NCBI GenBank assembly: GCA_013339765.2
Contig: CM023454.1
Location: 37,562,950 to 37,626,949, forward strand
Source of the DNA: Haemaphysalis longicornis
Lineage: Eukaryota > Arthropoda > Arachnida > Ixodida > Ixodidae
Reading direction: 5' to 3'
DNA length: 64,000 nt
In this document: positions 35,229-46,723 of the stretch, in pieces
Layout of the letters: each line of letters begins with the position of its first letter
Numbering within the stretch: the stretch's first letter is position 1
Position numbers and translations under genes: made by a program
The notes under the pieces: model-generated
What the model was told of the DNA's origin: nothing
Database searches by the model: none
What the model saw: only the letters and a program-made list of their open reading frames with translations

Positions 35229-36439
35229 TGCAACATAGTAGATTGCAGTATTTTAGAAGTGAAGCCAGTTCTTATAAGATGACATGGGTGTGTCTTTTAT
35301 TTGCCGTAATGAATGTGGGCCCATGGCATGCTTTGGTGAGGGTATTCTTATTCTGTTGCGCGTATTCTGCCCAATAAAACAATGTTGTTTGTTAGCATGA
35401 AGCAAAAATTCAGTAGGTTCCCACGCCGTGTCGCTCGCTTGTGCACTCGATTCCCCTTAAATTAGAACTCTACTCCCGCAAAACGAGAAAAATAAAACAG
35501 ATTTAAAGCAAACATATTGGACATGAGTAGCAGAAGAACCTCCCAGAACCACCACAACGGGTTAGGAAAGTACATTACACAGCAAGAAAACATAAAAAAA
35601 GAAAAAAAAAATGTTTCTTCAAAAGGTAAATAATTGCCTGAAAAAGTATTTATCGGAACATTTGGACAAAGTATGCAGATCGGCTCCGCAAAAAGTTTTA
35701 AGTAATTGTTTTATTTTCTAAGACATCAAAGGACTTAGTCTGACTTCTACATCAACATATTACAACTAAGAATACAGGGTGATAAAAACAAAATTGAGAA
35801 TTTTTTTTTAAAAGCAAATATTTCAGTGAAGACCACGTCGATTTTGAGCTTATGCGTCCAGATTACCAGCGAATGAGCTGTAATTATTGATGTTGGTGGC
35901 TTACTTTCGTACAATTCAAAGATTACCTTTTCAGTGGCTGCAGTAAGCCGACATGTATTTATTGACAGTTAGAAACAATCGTGATTCCCCGTAGTTTCAT
36001 TCCGCAAAGTTCTGCTTGTGCATTTGTTATCCGAGATATGGTACTGCGGGGTTTATTGTCATTCGCATGATTTTGCCTGCTAGACACTGAAGGCCGGCGC
36101 AAAGCTCCTTTCTTTCGTCGTGTGCTTCGATAGCGGTAGTGAGTACTGCATATTGTGATAACGCCAGCCAAGACTGAAAGCTGGCCAGTCATCACTTTTG
36201 CTATCCTTTGACAATGTGGTCAAAGTGTAAACTGTACACACCAAACACGAAATAAAACGGAGGAGCTTTCCGCCACTCTTTACAGTCTTGCATGCGTAAT
36301 CATGCGAACGACAATTTTATTCAGTCAATTCATTTCTTTGACAACTGCCATTCATACAGCTGGCAGGGGGCATTCACAAAGCCTGCAATACATGGCTTGA
36401 CAATGGTCTCCGCCCCTAATCTTAAAACATTGCTACATC

Positions 36440-36545
36440 ATATGGCAAGATAGAAAGAGAGAGATAGAAAAAAAAAGTGATAAGAAAGAGACAGAAAACA
36501 CAGACATAAATAGAACACAAAGAAATAAACAATAAAAAGAAAGAA
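36440..36545 (+). repeat. Purine-rich low-complexity tract (block B)
   Basis: A/G-rich imperfect repeat, the paralogue of 5139-5225. Confidence 0.65.
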
Positions 36546-36904
36546 AATGGCAACATGGTTTCTTTCAAAATGCTTCTTACACAATGTTTAGAACAAGAGA
36601 ATCGGGGAATGCACTACTTGAGCAATTCAAAATTGTTCCAACACATTTTGTTCAAAATTTTAACCAGGGAAATTAAAATTATAATGAACTATAAAACATC
36701 GAAACATTGTATCATAAAAAATACAGGTGAAGTTAGTACAGGGAACGGTGGTTTGAAGTTCAAAGTTATAGTGAATTTAGTGATGATGATAACGTGTAGC
36801 TCAACATCTGGGTGTTATAATTAGTACGTGCGTGCGGTATGTACGAAATTTCATTATGGCGTGTCTCATAACGGGGATGGTTTCGAGTTATGTTAAACAG
36901 TTTC

Positions 36905-37290
36905 GGAATTAAACTGTTAATATATTTTTTTCTGGAATATATTTTTTCATAAGTGTGTAGGTATATAAATCTGGAGCAGTGCGAATACGCATTCTCTTAA
37001 AAAGCGGTTTTGTGTGAGCATCATATGATGAATTGCAGATAGCGTGTACAGCTTTCTTTTGCAATACGTATAGTTTCCTATTATTTGACATAGTAGTATT
37101 TCCCCAGACCAGCAAGCAGTAGCTGATGTGCGAAAGAAAAACAGCACTGTAGGTAGGTTGCTTTATATTGGTGGGTAGTAGAACGCGCAACTTGGTGAGT
37201 GGTCGAGGGTTCGCGAAAGTATATTTGCGAGAGAATCGATATGTTTACTCCACAGTGCGTTTGTCAGACCACTCCAAGTTCGATATGTCA
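36905..37290 (-). pseudogene. L2/CR1-like RT C-terminal fragment (block B)
   Basis: The minus strand reads LRVLLPTNIK, VFLSHISYCLLVWGNTT, KLYVLQKKAVHAICN, AHTKPLFKRM and LYTYTLMKKY. This is the characteristic segment downstream of the RT catalytic core in L2/CR1-type elements. It is better preserved than its block-A orthologue at 5573-6010. It was inserted before the A/B duplication. Confidence 0.82.
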
Positions 37291-40084
37291 GAGTGTCAAG
37301 TCTGCCTTGGAGTTCAATATCTTAGATAAGTTAGGAGTTCGATATGTATGATTATGTATAGGTTAGAAGAATTCTGGGAATTTAAAGTTCGTGGAAAATG
37401 GATTGCGTTCGACTTTCCATTAAAAGCACGCCAGCTTACTGCAGCCACTAAAAATTTGATTATTCAATATTAGTAATTACGCCACCGACATCAATAATTA
37501 CCACCTAATTTCTTTCCCCCCAGAGTGCATAACCTGATAGTAGATGTGTTTCAACTTACAAAAGACTTGTCTGCTTGACTTTGATCGCCATGTATAATAT
37601 ACCTTCAGGTGGGAAGACCACATGGACTTTTATTAACATAACATTTTATTTGCACAAAAGTGTGGGCATTATTGCACGAAAAACCTGGTTATGAATTATG
37701 AAGAAAAATACAAAAAATAAATACCTGCTAAGCTACATTTCTCAAAAAGTAACAATGGTATTACAAAAAATTCAGATATTTTATACACGATTTGTAAGCA
37801 TTGTGTTGTTATGACAGACTCTAACATTCTTACAGCTTCGATGTCTAAGGAAGAAGTATCAAGGCACGGTCACAAAATTTCTCCGTGAGAAGAATGAAGT
37901 TTCCTCCCTTTATTTATTTAATAACGTGTGCATAAACTCGACCGTTACACTGTAGAAATGAAGGGAATCCGCCCTGATTCCTTTAACAAGGTCATTCTCT
38001 AGCTGCAAACTTGACACCCTGTTAACCCGTGCGGACAGGATTGCCAGATTCTGTTTAAAGGACAGTCCTTGGACTCTCAGACAAAGAGTAGACAAGAAGA
38101 GTCGACGAAGAGTATGAAGCCCTGCGCGGGCCAAAGTCACTAGAATTGCAAATCTGCGAAGAGAGTACAGCTTACTACTCTGTGACCCTAGTAAAGATAA
38201 TTTATAAAAATATTTTTGAGAGCGAGCCCACAGACTCCATCAGAATAAGAGTCGAGAGGCAGTGTGCAACATTCCATAAAACGTAGTATATAGTTCTCCA
38301 GATATGCGACAAAGGCTGTCTTTCTGACTATTGTTACATCCTAAGAACGGGGTTCGCATGACTCTTTTTAAAAGAGAGGTTTATAAGACGTATGGTAATA
38401 CAAAAATAGTGAGGAGGCATTCAGGGTCAATTCGTTAAATATAGTTGTTACCACACTGTAAGACAAGCCATGCATGCATGCAAGTAACAGCAGTAAGATG
38501 AACCCAAGGAGACACAAAACACTACAAACGAAATGTTCGGAGCCACGAATTTTTCCTCAATGCCTAGGATATGTGCCCAGTTATACATAAATTTGGTAGT
38601 GGTAATTAGAGACTATTTTAACTAAGTAGAATTCAGTTTGGTTATTAAACCTGAGAAAACATTCGCAAGGTCGAATTTCGTTCCAAGAAAAGATTTCTCT
38701 TTGTTGGCCTTTCACAAAAAACCTTTGGTACCTACTCATCGCAATAAAAAGCTGTGTGTTTCAGATTTATTGTCGATTAGTTTCGGCAATCTACTAGCGT
38801 AAAATGAGCTTAGTTGTTGTGGTAATGAGCTCAACTGCTTTTTTTCTGCCCTTCAGACCATGTCGAATGCACAAAGACTGTTTTTTCGGCTCTAAAATTT
38901 CATATACATCCTCAATACATTAGGTTACTACTGAAGTAAAATTTTCAGCCTAGTCAGAACGAAGTGGGCTGCGTCTATTGTAGTAGGCATGTCATTTTGA
39001 ATCCATCATTCATGACTCCACAAAATCGAAAAAACGCTTAAAATATCACAGCCGCACTTGGTTCAAGAAAACACCCTGTAAATGCATCAAGCAAAAAAAC
39101 ACGTTGCTCACGCATGCTGCACGTATCTTGTAAAGTTAAAAGGGTACCAGTGTTATTTTGTACTTAAATGAGAAATGTGAATTTCAGCGTTAAGAATCTA
39201 CATTTGGGCTATAAATTGGCAGTGTCGCCGGATCGTTTTCGCAAATTGGCCAAGTTTATAAAGCGGTGCTATTTAAATCGCTACCCACAATACTTTACGG
39301 TCGTAAATGGGGCACTTGCCATGAATGAGAAGAGGAAAGAAAAGTTTTTTTAGAGCGGAAAGACTCACCAAACTGGCGCTCTGCAAATGTATGATTTTTC
39401 CTTTAACGACTTTTTTTAGGCATAGGATGCATCGTGACCAACCCAAGTTACATAAATGCAGCCTTCGTCATTGCCGGAAGTAAGTAACATATTTTGGTTT
39501 ATGGCGAATAGAAAGTAATGAGCTTGATGAGTGAATGATGAAAAAAAGTTCACGAGTTGACGACATTTAGTATCTCATTTTTCAGTTTACTTGCTGTGCA
39601 GTAAGCAAGAACACCCGCATTCATCTAAGGCGTTAAAAAAACGGGAATAGGTTTTTCAATTCCATTTGTACGTATTGTTCGCATTCGGATGGCCATTTTC
39701 AAGTCCGCGTGTCGCGCTGTGCGTTACAAGTTCTTCAGCAAACGGTAACCAGTGACAATGTTTTTTCCTGTCCTAGAGCGTTGCTGCCCTCCATCTCCAG
39801 TCCGCAACAAAGGTTTACCATTAAAAGAAATTAATTCTGATATAATATACAAATAGTCATGTAAAAGAGATGCCGCTTTCAATGCCGATTGTTGGTTGTA
39901 GGTCATCGCTAAGCGAAATAATTTTAACTAGCACGACGAAAATATTGCTTATAATTTATTATAATGAGGAAATCCGATAGTAATACTTTGGCTTCAAGCG
40001 AATGTCAAAAAGGCAATTGAAAATAGTCAAAAACGTAGTATCTCCTGTAACATTTTCAAATTAGTTTACCTTTGTAGTCATCAT

Positions 40085-40526
40085 TGTAGTGTTTGAACTA
40101 TGGGTTATTGCGCGAACCCTGTGTGGGTTTATTTATTCCCCGGTTTTTACTGCCCGGCCACGGCCAGATATCTTATCTGTGTCCCAAGCGAAGTGCGTCT
40201 TCCATTCTTTTTTTTATGCCGCACGCGCTATCTGATTCAGATAAGGAGGCTGTTTCGGCCTAGCTTCACAATCCCAGAATAATCTTCTCTTATCTTCAAT
40301 GTTCTCGACGTAAGTGGACGGTTCCAGAAACACACGCGCTGACGGATAAATGCCTGCAGAGCAGAAGCCGCGGCATTAGACTCGCCGACCGTCTGCCGCA
40401 CCCGTCACTTTGCTGATTTCTGCTTCTTCGCCCATGTATTCTTTGAGTTGTTAGGAGAGCAAGTTGAGTTGGCTCCAGTAAATGTGTTTTCTTCAAGACA
40501 ACTGCGTCGTTCTTGACTTCTTTACA
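40085..40526 (+). repeat. Solo LTR of a Ty3/gypsy element (block B)
   Basis: TGTAGTGTTTGAACTA at the start and TTTACA at the end, 442 bp. It is collinear with LTR A (8813-9256). No primer site or gag follows, so it is a solo LTR. AATAAA is degraded to AGTAAA-like sequence at about 40478. The flanks ATCAT and ATATC do not form a clear target-site duplication. Confidence 0.8.
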
Positions 40527-41350
40527 ATATCTAATGTATCGTCCCCGTAGCATAAATACGTTTCAAAGAAGGGAATTTCAAAAAGTCTCGACCTGAGATT
40601 AAAAGCGAGCCCTTCCTTAATCGATGGCTAACGCTTTTTTCAACATTACTTTCCTGTCCATAAAAGGCTACATCTTCTCTGCAAGGGAATAATTGGAAAG
40701 CATATTCGTTCCGTAAGTGTTTCTCGGAAATATTGGTGTTTCAGTAATTTACTAAATTCCCCGAACACCACCTCATTAAATATCATGAGCAATGATCCTT
40801 AGTACTGCTAAAACCTCACAAATATTTCATGGGGTCTTGATTATTTCTACACCCTGTTAAAACAGTACCATTTTATAAACACCAATGTTGACTCGGTGCT
40901 TGCCAATTCACTAATTCAAATATTTGAAAAAAATATTTTACCCGAGGTTCCACACGTATAAGGCAACTCTTATAAGGAAAAGGTAATCCTGTCTTCTAAC
41001 GTTTGTTACGATAATATAAGTAATGTTGCATCGATTTACACTTGCGGCTTATGAGGCACCCGTTTTTCAACCAGTAAACGCAAACATACCTGTGAGAACA
41101 ATATTGTGAATAAAATGCTGCTATTTTAATATTGATTGAGTGAACAAAACTATTGTCGCTACGGTAAAGCACACAACAAAAAGAATCGACTTCATTGAAC
41201 TGGTAATAAATGGTTTACGAGACATTGGAAGTTCTGTATAGTACCACAAGTATTAACTCTACCTGTTATAATTAAGCGTAGATATAAAAAAATATTCTAA
41301 AAACGTTATAGCACATACTATACCACCGATCTCGGCCAAGTTTTACAGGT
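40527..41350. other. Block-B flank without recognisable gene
   Basis: The first 150 bp resemble the sequence after LTR C (22906-23090). GTTGACTCGGTGCTTGCCAATTCACT near 40889 resembles block A near 11831. Nothing else is recognised. Confidence 0.4.
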
Positions 41351-41635
41351 TTATTTGACACTGCTGACCATTTTTAGCGGGGTGGTGCTGAGCCTCAACG
41401 ATGACGTTCTTCCCGCATTTGAACGAGAAACTAATCTTGAGGCAATATTATTCTTTAGGGCGGTTATACAAAACTCCTGACATTGTCGCTGGCAGTCAAT
41501 ATCTTGCTTTGAAAAATACATTTCTGTCGGTTCCATAACGGATCGCCTTTTGTAAGAATACTCCAATGTGCTTGTTATTCCACCTATTCTTTCTTGGCCA
41601 ACTTCTTCTTCCAAGACACTGTCACCCGGATTTTA
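41351..41635 (-). other. Unassigned open frame, possible exon
   Basis: A minus-strand frame of about 95 codons. It begins after an in-frame stop at about 41640 and ends with VSSVK and TAA at 41351. It contains DIDCQRQCQEFC (three Cys) and a Ser/Arg-rich C-terminus. A pyrimidine-rich TTGTTGTTGTTGTAG lies upstream at about 41705-41720 but in a different frame. No family is recognised. It borders the left end of the RTE copy. Confidence 0.18.
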
Positions 41636-41754
41636 TCTAAATATTGGTGAATAGCAAAAGTAAACTTTTTCTGCAACTGGCAATTCCTTCCCTCCAGTTA
41701 ATCCTACAACAACAACAATCCAAAATAGTATTTTAAACTTTTTTATATAACCAA

Positions 41755-42082
41755 ACACCTTACCCTCCCAGGACTTACACATCCTGCACGACGCCGGGGT
41801 TATCGCATAATATGAAGTCTATTTCATTTTTGTGCTCCCCATTCGGGCTCCTCCAGGTCCACTTCCTACTCTCCCGTTTACAGAAGAAGGTATTCATTAT
41901 GCGTAGGTTATTCCGTTCTGCAAACTCAACTAGTAGGTCCCCCCTGCTATTTCTACAGCCCAGACCATAGTTCCGAACTGCCTTGTCTCCAGCCAGATTC
42001 TTGCCTACTTTAGCATTGAAGTCCCAAATAACTACGGTATACTGTGTTTTTACTTTAGCCATAACCATTGCCAGTAGCCATA
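41755..42082 (-). pseudogene. RTE endonuclease segment, inverted
   Basis: Minus-strand reading KVKTQYTVVIWDFNAKVGK (GDFNAKVG motif, G changed to W), GDKAVRNYGLGCRNSRGDLL, FAERNNLRIMNTFF, KWTWRSPNGEHKNEIDFIL and NPGVVQDV. This is the APE-type endonuclease of RTE elements, the middle to C-terminal part. The only obvious damage is the loss of the stretch 5' of the inversion and a stop just after VQDV. Confidence 0.9.
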
Positions 42083-44208
42083 GGAAGGGTAAGGTGTAGT
42101 GACCACCCTATGGTGAGATCTGGAATTAGGCTAGATTTGAGGAGGGACCACAACAAGGTAGTACGAAAGAAGCCGATAAATGAGCTAACAGCAAGACGTA
42201 AAGTAGGAGAATTCAGGATCGTGCTGCAGAACCGATATTCCGCCCTTAACGAGGAAGCCGAGCCTACGACACAAGAAGCCAGTGACAACCTTACACGCAT
42301 TATCACGGAGTGTGCAGTAAAGTCGGGGGCACTATGGCTAGACAGGATACTGGTAAACTTTCACAGGAGACGAAAGATCTAATCAGGAAACGGCAAACAA
42401 TGACAATCTCTACCGCAGCTGACAGAATAGAACTAGCGGAGCTCTCGAAGTTAATCAATAAGAGTAAGATAGCTGACATACGGAAGTATATTATGGAGAG
42501 GATCGAATACGCTGTAAAGAACGGAGGTAGCCTGAAAGCAGTGAAGAGAGGTCTTGGCGTGGGGAAAAATCAGATGTATGCACTTAGGGATAAGTAAGGC
42601 AATGTCATACAAATAGGGATAAAATAGTCACAGAGGCCGAGGACTTCAATAGGGATCTGTACAGTAGCCGGGACATACAGGATAATGCCGAACGAGGCCA
42701 TAGTTCAGAGGAGATAGACATCCCACCAGTAACAACCGAAGAAGTAAGGAAGGCTTTGAAAGAAATGAAAGGGGGCAAAGCACATGGTAAGGATCAGATG
42801 ACAGCAGACCTCTTGAAGGATGGCGGCGAAATTGTACTTGAAAAACTGGCAAACCTGTATACGCAATGCCTAATGACCGCAATGGTAGCGGAATCTTGAA
42901 AGAACGCGAACATCATTCTAATCCATAAGAAAGGCAACATGAAGGACTTGAAAAATTACAGGCCGATCAGCTTACTGTCAGTCGTCTACGAGGTATTTAC
43001 CAAGATAATCGCCAACCGAATCTCTGCAACCTTAGATTTCAGTCAACCTAAAGAACAAGCAGGGTTCCGTAAAGGTTATTCAACAATGAACCATATTCAC
43101 ACGATCAATCAGGTGATAGAGAAGTGCGCTGAGTATACTGGACCCCTATATATAGCCTTCATAGATTATGAGAAAGCATTTGACTCGGTCGAAACCCTAG
43201 CAGTCATTAAGGCATTACAGAACCAGGGGGTAGATGAGCATTATGTAAGAATACTAGAGGATATCTACAGTGGATCTACAGCTACCATCATCCTCCATAG
43301 CGAGAGCAGTACAATACATATAAGGAAGGGTGTCAGACAAAGAGACACAATCTCTGCAAGGTTATTCAAAGCATGCTTACAAGAAGTATTCAGAACGTTG
43401 GATTGGGAACAGGTGGGAGTAAGGGTAATGGAGAATACCTCAGTAACCTCAGATTTGCTGATGACGTTGACTTGCTAGGTAACTCGGGGGACGAATTGCA
43501 AAGCATGCTTTCCGCACAGGGCGAAGAGAGTAGAACAGTGGGCCTGAAAATTATTATGCAGAAAACTAAAGTAATGATCAATAACCTCAGGACAGCACAG
43601 CAGTTTGAGATAGCTGGCGAGGCAGTAGAAGTGGTAAGCGAATATGTTTACTTAGGCCAAGTTGTGACCCCAGATCCCACCCATGAGGTAGAGATAAGTA
43701 GAAGGATAGGAATGGGGTGGGGTGCATATGGCAGACATTCTCAGATAATGAATAGCAGCCTACCATTGTTCGTGAAGAAGAAAGTGTATGACAGCTGCAT
43801 TTTACCGGTACTCACCCACGGGGCAGAAACTTGGAGGCTCACTAAGAGGGTTCAACTTAAATTGAGAACGACTCTGCGGGCAATGGAGCGGAAAATGATA
43901 GTTGTAACATTAAGGGACAAGAAGAGAGCGGAGTGGGTCAGGGAGAAAACTGGGTTAAAGACATATTAGTAGAAATTAAGAAGAAGAAATGGACATGGGC
44001 AGGGCATGTAATGCGAAGGCAAGATAACCGCTGGTCATTAAGTGTAACAGAGTGGATCCCTAGACAAGGCAAGCGTTGCAGGGGGCGGCAGAAAGTTAGA
44101 TGCGCAGATGAGATCAAGAAGTTTGCGGGGATAAATTGGTCACAGTTGGCACATGACCGAGGTAATTTTAGAATATTTGGAGAGGCCTTTGCCCTGCAGT
44201 GGGCGTAG
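42083..44208 (+). pseudogene. RTE reverse transcriptase region
   Basis: Begins with the endonuclease end (VRCSDHPMVRSGIRLDLRRD). A linker follows, then RT: NYRPISLLSVVYEVFTKIIANRI, QAGFRKGYSTMNHI, FIDYEKAFDSVE (motif A), GVRQRDTISARLF (motif B) and, after a frameshift near 43440, LRFADDVDLL (motif C, catalytic FADD intact). Next come EYVYLGQ, LPVLTHGAETWRLT, the RTE-typical WTWAGHVMRR and a final region ending at 44208. Stops and frameshifts near 42375, 42597-42930, 43440 and 43965 disable it. The order and the C-terminal AGHV...RW motif are diagnostic of RTE. Confidence 0.92.
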
Positions 44209-44249
44209 ATAGGATGGTGATGATGATGATGATGATGAAATAATCATAC

Positions 44250-44640
44250 ACTCAAACCTTAAGAGCATCCTGGACAACATAGCTTTCATGCTGTGATGGC
44301 TGCAATCCCCGCGCATCGCAAAAACGCGCTGGCAGACGACAACGATGAACCGACAGTGGAAAATGGAAAGAGCCAGACCACCGGAACGTGGGTGAGAACA
44401 TGGGTGACTCTCCCTGAAGCAACCTAGCAGTCCTCGTGAAGAGCACTGCACTCTAAAAAAGGCACAGGTATTCTCTTGAAAATGTTATCAAGAAGCTTGC
44501 GATTGCAATTTGTTAGGACAATGAGAAGATAATGTTCCGAAGAGGAATTGTCCTCCTTTTCCACAAAAGCCACTACCACGGCCTCCTTCCAGGATTTTAA
44601 ATTGGGCCCTGACAAACACCGTGATAGGGACACGAACGAT
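44250..44640 (-). pseudogene. I-superfamily RT fragment (motif 1-2 region)
   Basis: Minus strand from 44633: SWKEAVVVAFVEKEDNSSS, IVLTNCNRKLLDNIFKRI, then GCFRES. This corresponds segment by segment to WRVAIVVAFLKEGKDPSS, IALTSCLCKLLEKMI and AGFRVGRS of the block-B element (48150-48350). It lies just downstream of the RTE tail. It is short and truncated at both ends. Confidence 0.72.
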
Positions 44641-45069
44641 GGAAGTTACTTCTAAGAACAAAGAAAATTGCAGTGAAGATTAAAGTGGCGTGCGCAGGCG
44701 ATTGACCTTGTTTCGACTGCTGCATTTTCCGTCAAGCGATTAATAATTATTCAGGAGGTAATTTCTCCAACATTCAACCTCCATAAAAAACACTGAAGAT
44801 CAAGACGGTTTTTTTAGTCTTGTGAAGGAAAGTTAAAGCGCACGCCAAATCAAATCCAACTGCCCTTGTGGCATGTATAATAAAAACAAAATAATAAACA
44901 AAGGCATAAAATCAATAATAATTAATAAATATATCCTCTGGTGCTACTTGCCCTCAGTCGTCCTTGTGATATAAAAATCGTAACATCATCATGTATTTTA
45001 TTTATTGTCGCATGATAGTTTGTGCATTTACCTTTGATGTAGCGTGGGCATGGTATGTTGCACGCTGCA

Positions 45070-45080
45070 AGTATTGAAAG
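45070..45080 (+). repeat. Left target-site duplication of the block-B I element
   Basis: AGTATTGAAAG pairs with ATTATTGGAAG at 50586-50596 (two mismatches). The empty block-A site is ATTTTTGGAAG at 13348-13358. Confidence 0.72.
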
Positions 45081-45352
45081 ACCCCGCACGGGCCACCTTG
45101 AGTAATCTGTGACGGTGAGCGGCGACACCACGTACCCCGAGCCCCCCATACTTAGGTTGTTACCTACCGTGGCTAGAAGTTTAAAGGTGAAGGGTTAGAA
45201 GCCGTGAACGGTGGCCGTCGGAGCCTTGGTCAAGCTCCGGCCGATGGTCTCCCTGCCTGTCTGCCAGGCAGAGAGCTCCGGGACCTCTTTGGCTTCCAGG
45301 GTAAGGTCAAAGAAGAAAGTACCCCCGTCTCCCTGCTTTTATACTATGCTAT

Positions 45353-46690
45353 ATGGCATTTTCAACCCCCCCCAGACGTGATTGGCCCCCTAAAAGGGGT
45401 CGCACCGAAGTTTCTTTGCCACCACTTCCTGACTTTGTACAACTTCCACCACTTCCAGAATCTGTAGACCAATCAAAACCTCTTGCTTCACAGTCGGTAT
45501 TTCTCATTTCAAAGTTTCTTGACGGTATTGTTGGAGGGTCGTATAAGTCCAAAAATCATCGAACCGGTGAAATTCTTGTCGAGGTCAGTAGCCAGGACCA
45601 GGCCAATAAACTTCTTGCACAAACCAGCATCGCCGATCGGCAAATCCGAGTCACGCCCCACCGCAGTCTAAACAGCCCCCAGGGCGTAATTTCCGAGTAT
45701 GACCTACTAAATGAATCTGAAGCTGACCTGCTGGAGGGCCTTCGTGGTCAGGGCGTAACAGTGGTCAGGCGCATAACCATCCGCAGAGACGATAACCAAA
45801 TACCGACAAAGCACCTCATCCTAACCTTTGACAAGTCAACCCTTCCAGAATTCATCAACTCTGGTTACATCCGATGTTCAGTCCAGCCGAACATCCCGAA
45901 CCCGCGGCGCTGTTTCAAGTGCCAACGGTTCGGGCACGGTACAAACTCCTGTCGCGGCCGACTCACCTGCGCAAAATGCGCCCAGCACGACCACCCGTCC
46001 GACAACTGTAAGGTTCAACAATTTCTTTGCGTAAACTGTGAGGCCCAAACTCGGCGTACTCCAGAAAATGTGAAAAGTTTCAATTAGGAAAGAAAATAAT
46101 CAACATCAAAGTCACTGAAGACATCACCTTCCCCGAGGCGCGAAAGAGGTTCGCCTCTTTCCCTCTGGGGAGGTACACCGACGCACCTCGCCGGGGGGCG
46201 GAGCGGCGTCTGGTTTCGGCGGGGATCCCGTACCACGAGTCGGACTCCGCCCCCCCCCCTCCCCCCTGGGTTGCCTCTGGCAGCCCAACCCACCTCCGCA
46301 CCGCTCGCTGAGCCAGCAGCGGTTGTGGTGGCAACGTCTTCCGTCGGCACCGGTGCCGCTCCCATCTCTGCCTCCGCATCCTCCAGTGCGTTGGACGGTG
46401 CCATGGACACCACGGGCTCCGCACCGGCTCCCACCGCCACCGCACCGCCCGTGCCAAGTCTGGTGCTTCCGATACCAGCGGCGGTGGCGGGTCAAACGAA
46501 GGGCCCCTGAAGGGGGGCCAAGTCCGGGGGGCCTGGTTCGACGGGCGCACTTAGGACATCGGACGACGAGATGGACGTCGTGTCATTCTTGCCTGCCACG
46601 CAGCGCAAGGATCGGCCTCCGATGTCCAAGCCTACAGAAGGGCCCAAAAAGCCCAATCCAAGAGTCACAGCCCCGAAAGACGACACATAA
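45353..46690 (+). pseudogene. ORF1 (gag-like RNA-binding protein), frameshifted
   Basis: ATG at 45353 is the first start after the 5' UTR and gives a 244-codon open segment to 46087. The Pro-rich N-terminus is followed by an RRM-like region (about residues 45-100, SVFLISKFLDGIVGG, ILVEVSSQDQANKLL). Three knuckles come next: CFKCQRFGHGTNSC, CAKCAQHDHPSDNC and a partial CVNCEA. After the stop at 46085 the protein sense continues in another frame (VTEDITFPEARKRFASFPLG) and then an Ala/Pro/Thr-rich tail to about 46690. C-runs at 45366 and 46249-46266 coincide with frame problems. The family role is nucleic-acid binding and particle formation with ORF2. Confidence 0.9.
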
Positions 46691-46723
46691 ACATACACAC
46701 TCCAGTAGCTCTCACACTAAATA

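Larger units (their letters stand above)
35375..40526 (+). repeat. Duplication block B, first part (paralogue of 1-9259)
   Basis: Begins at AACAATGTTGTTTGTTAGCA and follows block A to the end of the LTR. At 35992-36004 it holds the empty counterpart of the I-element insertion site of block A. Between 37.3 and 40.0 kb it is AT-rich, paralogous to A 6.1-8.7 kb, with no gene that I can identify. Confidence 0.85.
41755..44238 (+). mobile_element. RTE-clade non-LTR retrotransposon with 5' inversion (twin priming)
   Basis: The 3' part (42083-44238) is sense on the plus strand and ends in a (GATGAT)n tail at about 44213-44238. The adjacent upstream segment (41755-42082) is the immediately preceding endonuclease part of the same element, but inverted. 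The two segments share GGRAGGGTAAGGTGT at the breakpoint (41755-41769 on minus, 42083-42097 on plus). In the family, VQDV.VLGR is followed directly by VRCSDH, so the inversion lost nothing. I could not define a target-site duplication. Confidence 0.88.

Noticed and set aside
40080..40531. Target-site duplication around solo LTR B
   Set aside because: The flanking 5 bp (ATCAT and ATATC) do not match, so no duplication is claimed.
41755..44240. Target-site duplication of the RTE copy
   Set aside because: Sequences beside the inverted left end and the GAT tail share only vague AT-rich similarity.
46080..46550. Several overlapping minus-strand frames rich in Arg, Gly and Pro
   Set aside because: They are the complement of the GC-rich, Ala/Pro-rich tail of ORF1 of the block-B I element.
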